A stretch of 64,000 bases of DNA from NCBI GenBank assembly GCA_945280365.1, contig CALYQD010000001.1, forward strand, positions 286,306 through 350,305. Direction: 5' to 3'. The position numbers and the translations under genes were made by a program. How positions within the stretch are numbered: the first letter of the stretch is position 1; each line of letters starts with the position of its first letter. Source of the stretch: an uncultured Apibacter sp. (GTDB lineage: Bacteria > Bacteroidota > Bacteroidia > Flavobacteriales > Weeksellaceae). The notes beneath the pieces were generated by a model, which worked only from the letters and a program-made list of their open reading frames with translations, ran no database searches and was not told the origin of the DNA. Shown piece by piece: positions 63,168 to 64,000 of this stretch.

Positions 63168-63908
63168 ATGAAAAAATTAATAATAGTAATTATTCTTTTC
63201 TCTTTTTTTTCATGTCAATGGAAAAAAAATATAAAACACGATGATAATTTAAATAGAGAAAACAATCAAGCTTCTTCATATATAGAAAAAATTAAAGAGT
63301 ATTGGATAACTGATAAGATTTCTTTAAAAGATATAAGTAATAGGAATACTACAAGAGTAAATTTTTCAGGGTTTGTTACTGATTTTCATATCAAAAATCG
63401 AAATATTGTTCAAGTAATTGAAAATAAAGAAGATAGTTTAAATTTAATTTGTGTCTTTAGTTTTAAAGATAACACTAACTATAAAGTACTTTATGCGCAA
63501 TATTTAGGAGGGAGTTCTCCTTTTGATTTCTTTTTTGTATTTAATAAAAATAATTATTATGTATCATCTCTAGACTTTTCATCTTTCGAATATGATATAG
63601 ACTTTTCATTAGATAAAAATGGAGTATTGTATTATGAAATGTTTATAGAGAATGAAAATGATAAAATAAAAAATAATTACTTTTTAGATGAAAAAGGACA
63701 ATTCATCAAATTTGAATATAAAATAAAAGATCCAGATGGGTTCGCTAATTTAAGGGAGCAGCCTAATACTACATCTAAAATTATAAGTAAGATTATTAAT
63801 GGAACTTATGTTTGCCTTATAGATAATGCGCCTAATAATTGGTATTATGTTTACGTTTTAGATATTGGATATGGATATTTACATAAAAGCAGACTTATAA
63901 CAGAATAA
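63168..63908 (+). CDS. Lipoprotein with C-terminal bacterial SH3 domain
   Basis: The 246-aa protein has signal peptide 'MKKLIIVIILFSFFSC' with lipobox FSC. The last ~55 residues ('DPDGFANLREQPNTTSKIIS', 'NNWYYVYVLDIGYGYLHKSRL' in part) are an SH3b domain: the GFxNLRxxPxxxSKII start and the GYLHKSRL end are diagnostic. SH3b domains bind peptidoglycan peptides, so it could shield the wall from hydrolase effectors. It is followed after ~40 bases by a copy of the M23 coding segment. Confidence 0.65.
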   Translation: MKKLIIVIILFSFFSCQWKKNIKHDDNLNRENNQASSYIEKIKEYWITDKISLKDISNRNTTRVNFSGFVTDFHIKNRNIVQVIENKEDSLNLICVFSFKDNTNYKVLYAQYLGGSSPFDFFFVFNKNNYYVSSLDFSSFEYDIDFSLDKNGVLYYEMFIENENDKIKNNYFLDEKGQFIKFEYKIKDPDGFANLREQPNTTSKIISKIINGTYVCLIDNAPNNWYYVYVLDIGYGYLHKSRLITE

Positions 63909-63945
63909 TTTGTTAATAATTTCTGATTGAAGTATGATTGTAATG

Positions 63946-64000
63946 TTCAGGAGTTGACTTTTTTGCAATCCCAGGTAAAGACAAGGTATATTCTTGTTTA
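63946..64000 (+). repeat. Second copy of the M23 coding segment, cut by window end
   Basis: Identical to 57469-57523 for all 55 bases up to the window edge. It starts without the upstream effector domains, so it looks like an orphan copy of the M23 toxin tip. Confidence 0.92.

Noticed and set aside
37000-64000. CRISPR array or IS element in the accessory half
   Set aside because: No regularly spaced repeats and no transposase with terminal inverted repeats were found. The repeats present are two- or three-copy duplications.

Overview
The window looks like the chromosome of a very AT-rich member of the Flavobacteriia (Bacteroidota). The signs are gldB-gldC gliding lipoprotein genes, promoters of the TTG/TAnnTTTG type, almost no Shine-Dalgarno sites, DUF4293 and PpiD proteins of flavobacterial type, a Rho with a long N-terminal linker, and a VgrG with a PAAR-like DUF4280 protein as in the Bacteroidota-type (type iii) T6SS. 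A host-associated Weeksellaceae or Apibacter-like genome is plausible, but the sequence alone does not fix the genus.

Layout. (1) 0-9.8 kb: surface-polysaccharide locus with five family-2-type glycosyltransferases, a nucleotide-sugar dehydrogenase and a UDP-glucuronate 4-epimerase, plus AT-rich gaps and a decayed membrane gene. (2) 9.9-36.7 kb: conserved core genes: split 5'-nucleotidase, YggS, GH3 glycosidase, YebC, NadE, GldB/GldC, HemB, PpiD, thioredoxin/peroxiredoxin, QueE, NadD, RecJ, a fused UMP synthase, RuvC, Rho, Era and a lipoprotein amidase. Hairpin terminators separate many units. (3) 36.8-37.1 kb: tRNA-Ser(GCU), tRNA-Pro(UGG), tRNA-Arg(UCU). (4) 37.08-48.38 kb: an 11.3-kb genomic island in the 3' end of tRNA-Arg, bounded by a 16-bp direct repeat. 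It carries a dead tyrosine recombinase, a JAB/RadC-like protein, a candidate two-gene defence system, a truncated DUF1911-type immunity gene, and a metallopeptidase effector with two tandem putative immunity genes. (5) 48.4-64 kb: T6SS cargo region. On the minus strand are VgrG, a two-domain effector and a small membrane protein. On the plus strand are a DUF4280 PAAR-like protein, a LysM/lysozyme-like/M23 cell-wall effector (frameshifted), a 5'-truncated GH19-like plus cysteine-peptidase effector, and a run of exported proteins and lipoproteins that look like immunity genes. A copy of the M23 coding segment restarts at the right edge of the window.

Most interesting system. 40844-44645 encodes a 129-aa helical protein ending in a KNVNTGDI...IGD motif, overlapping a ~1140-aa repeat protein that starts with a matching KNINTGNI...IGD motif and has a PIN-like C-terminal region. 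This gene order (small effector with a C-terminal motif, then a large receptor with the same motif at its N terminus) is the arrangement of bacterial amyloid-signalling pairs. No nucleotide-binding switch domain is visible in the receptor. I propose it as an island-borne, amyloid-coupled defence or cell-death system.

Several genes are broken by apparent single-nucleotide losses in short G or C runs. Read-level checks are needed to separate true decay from assembly error.
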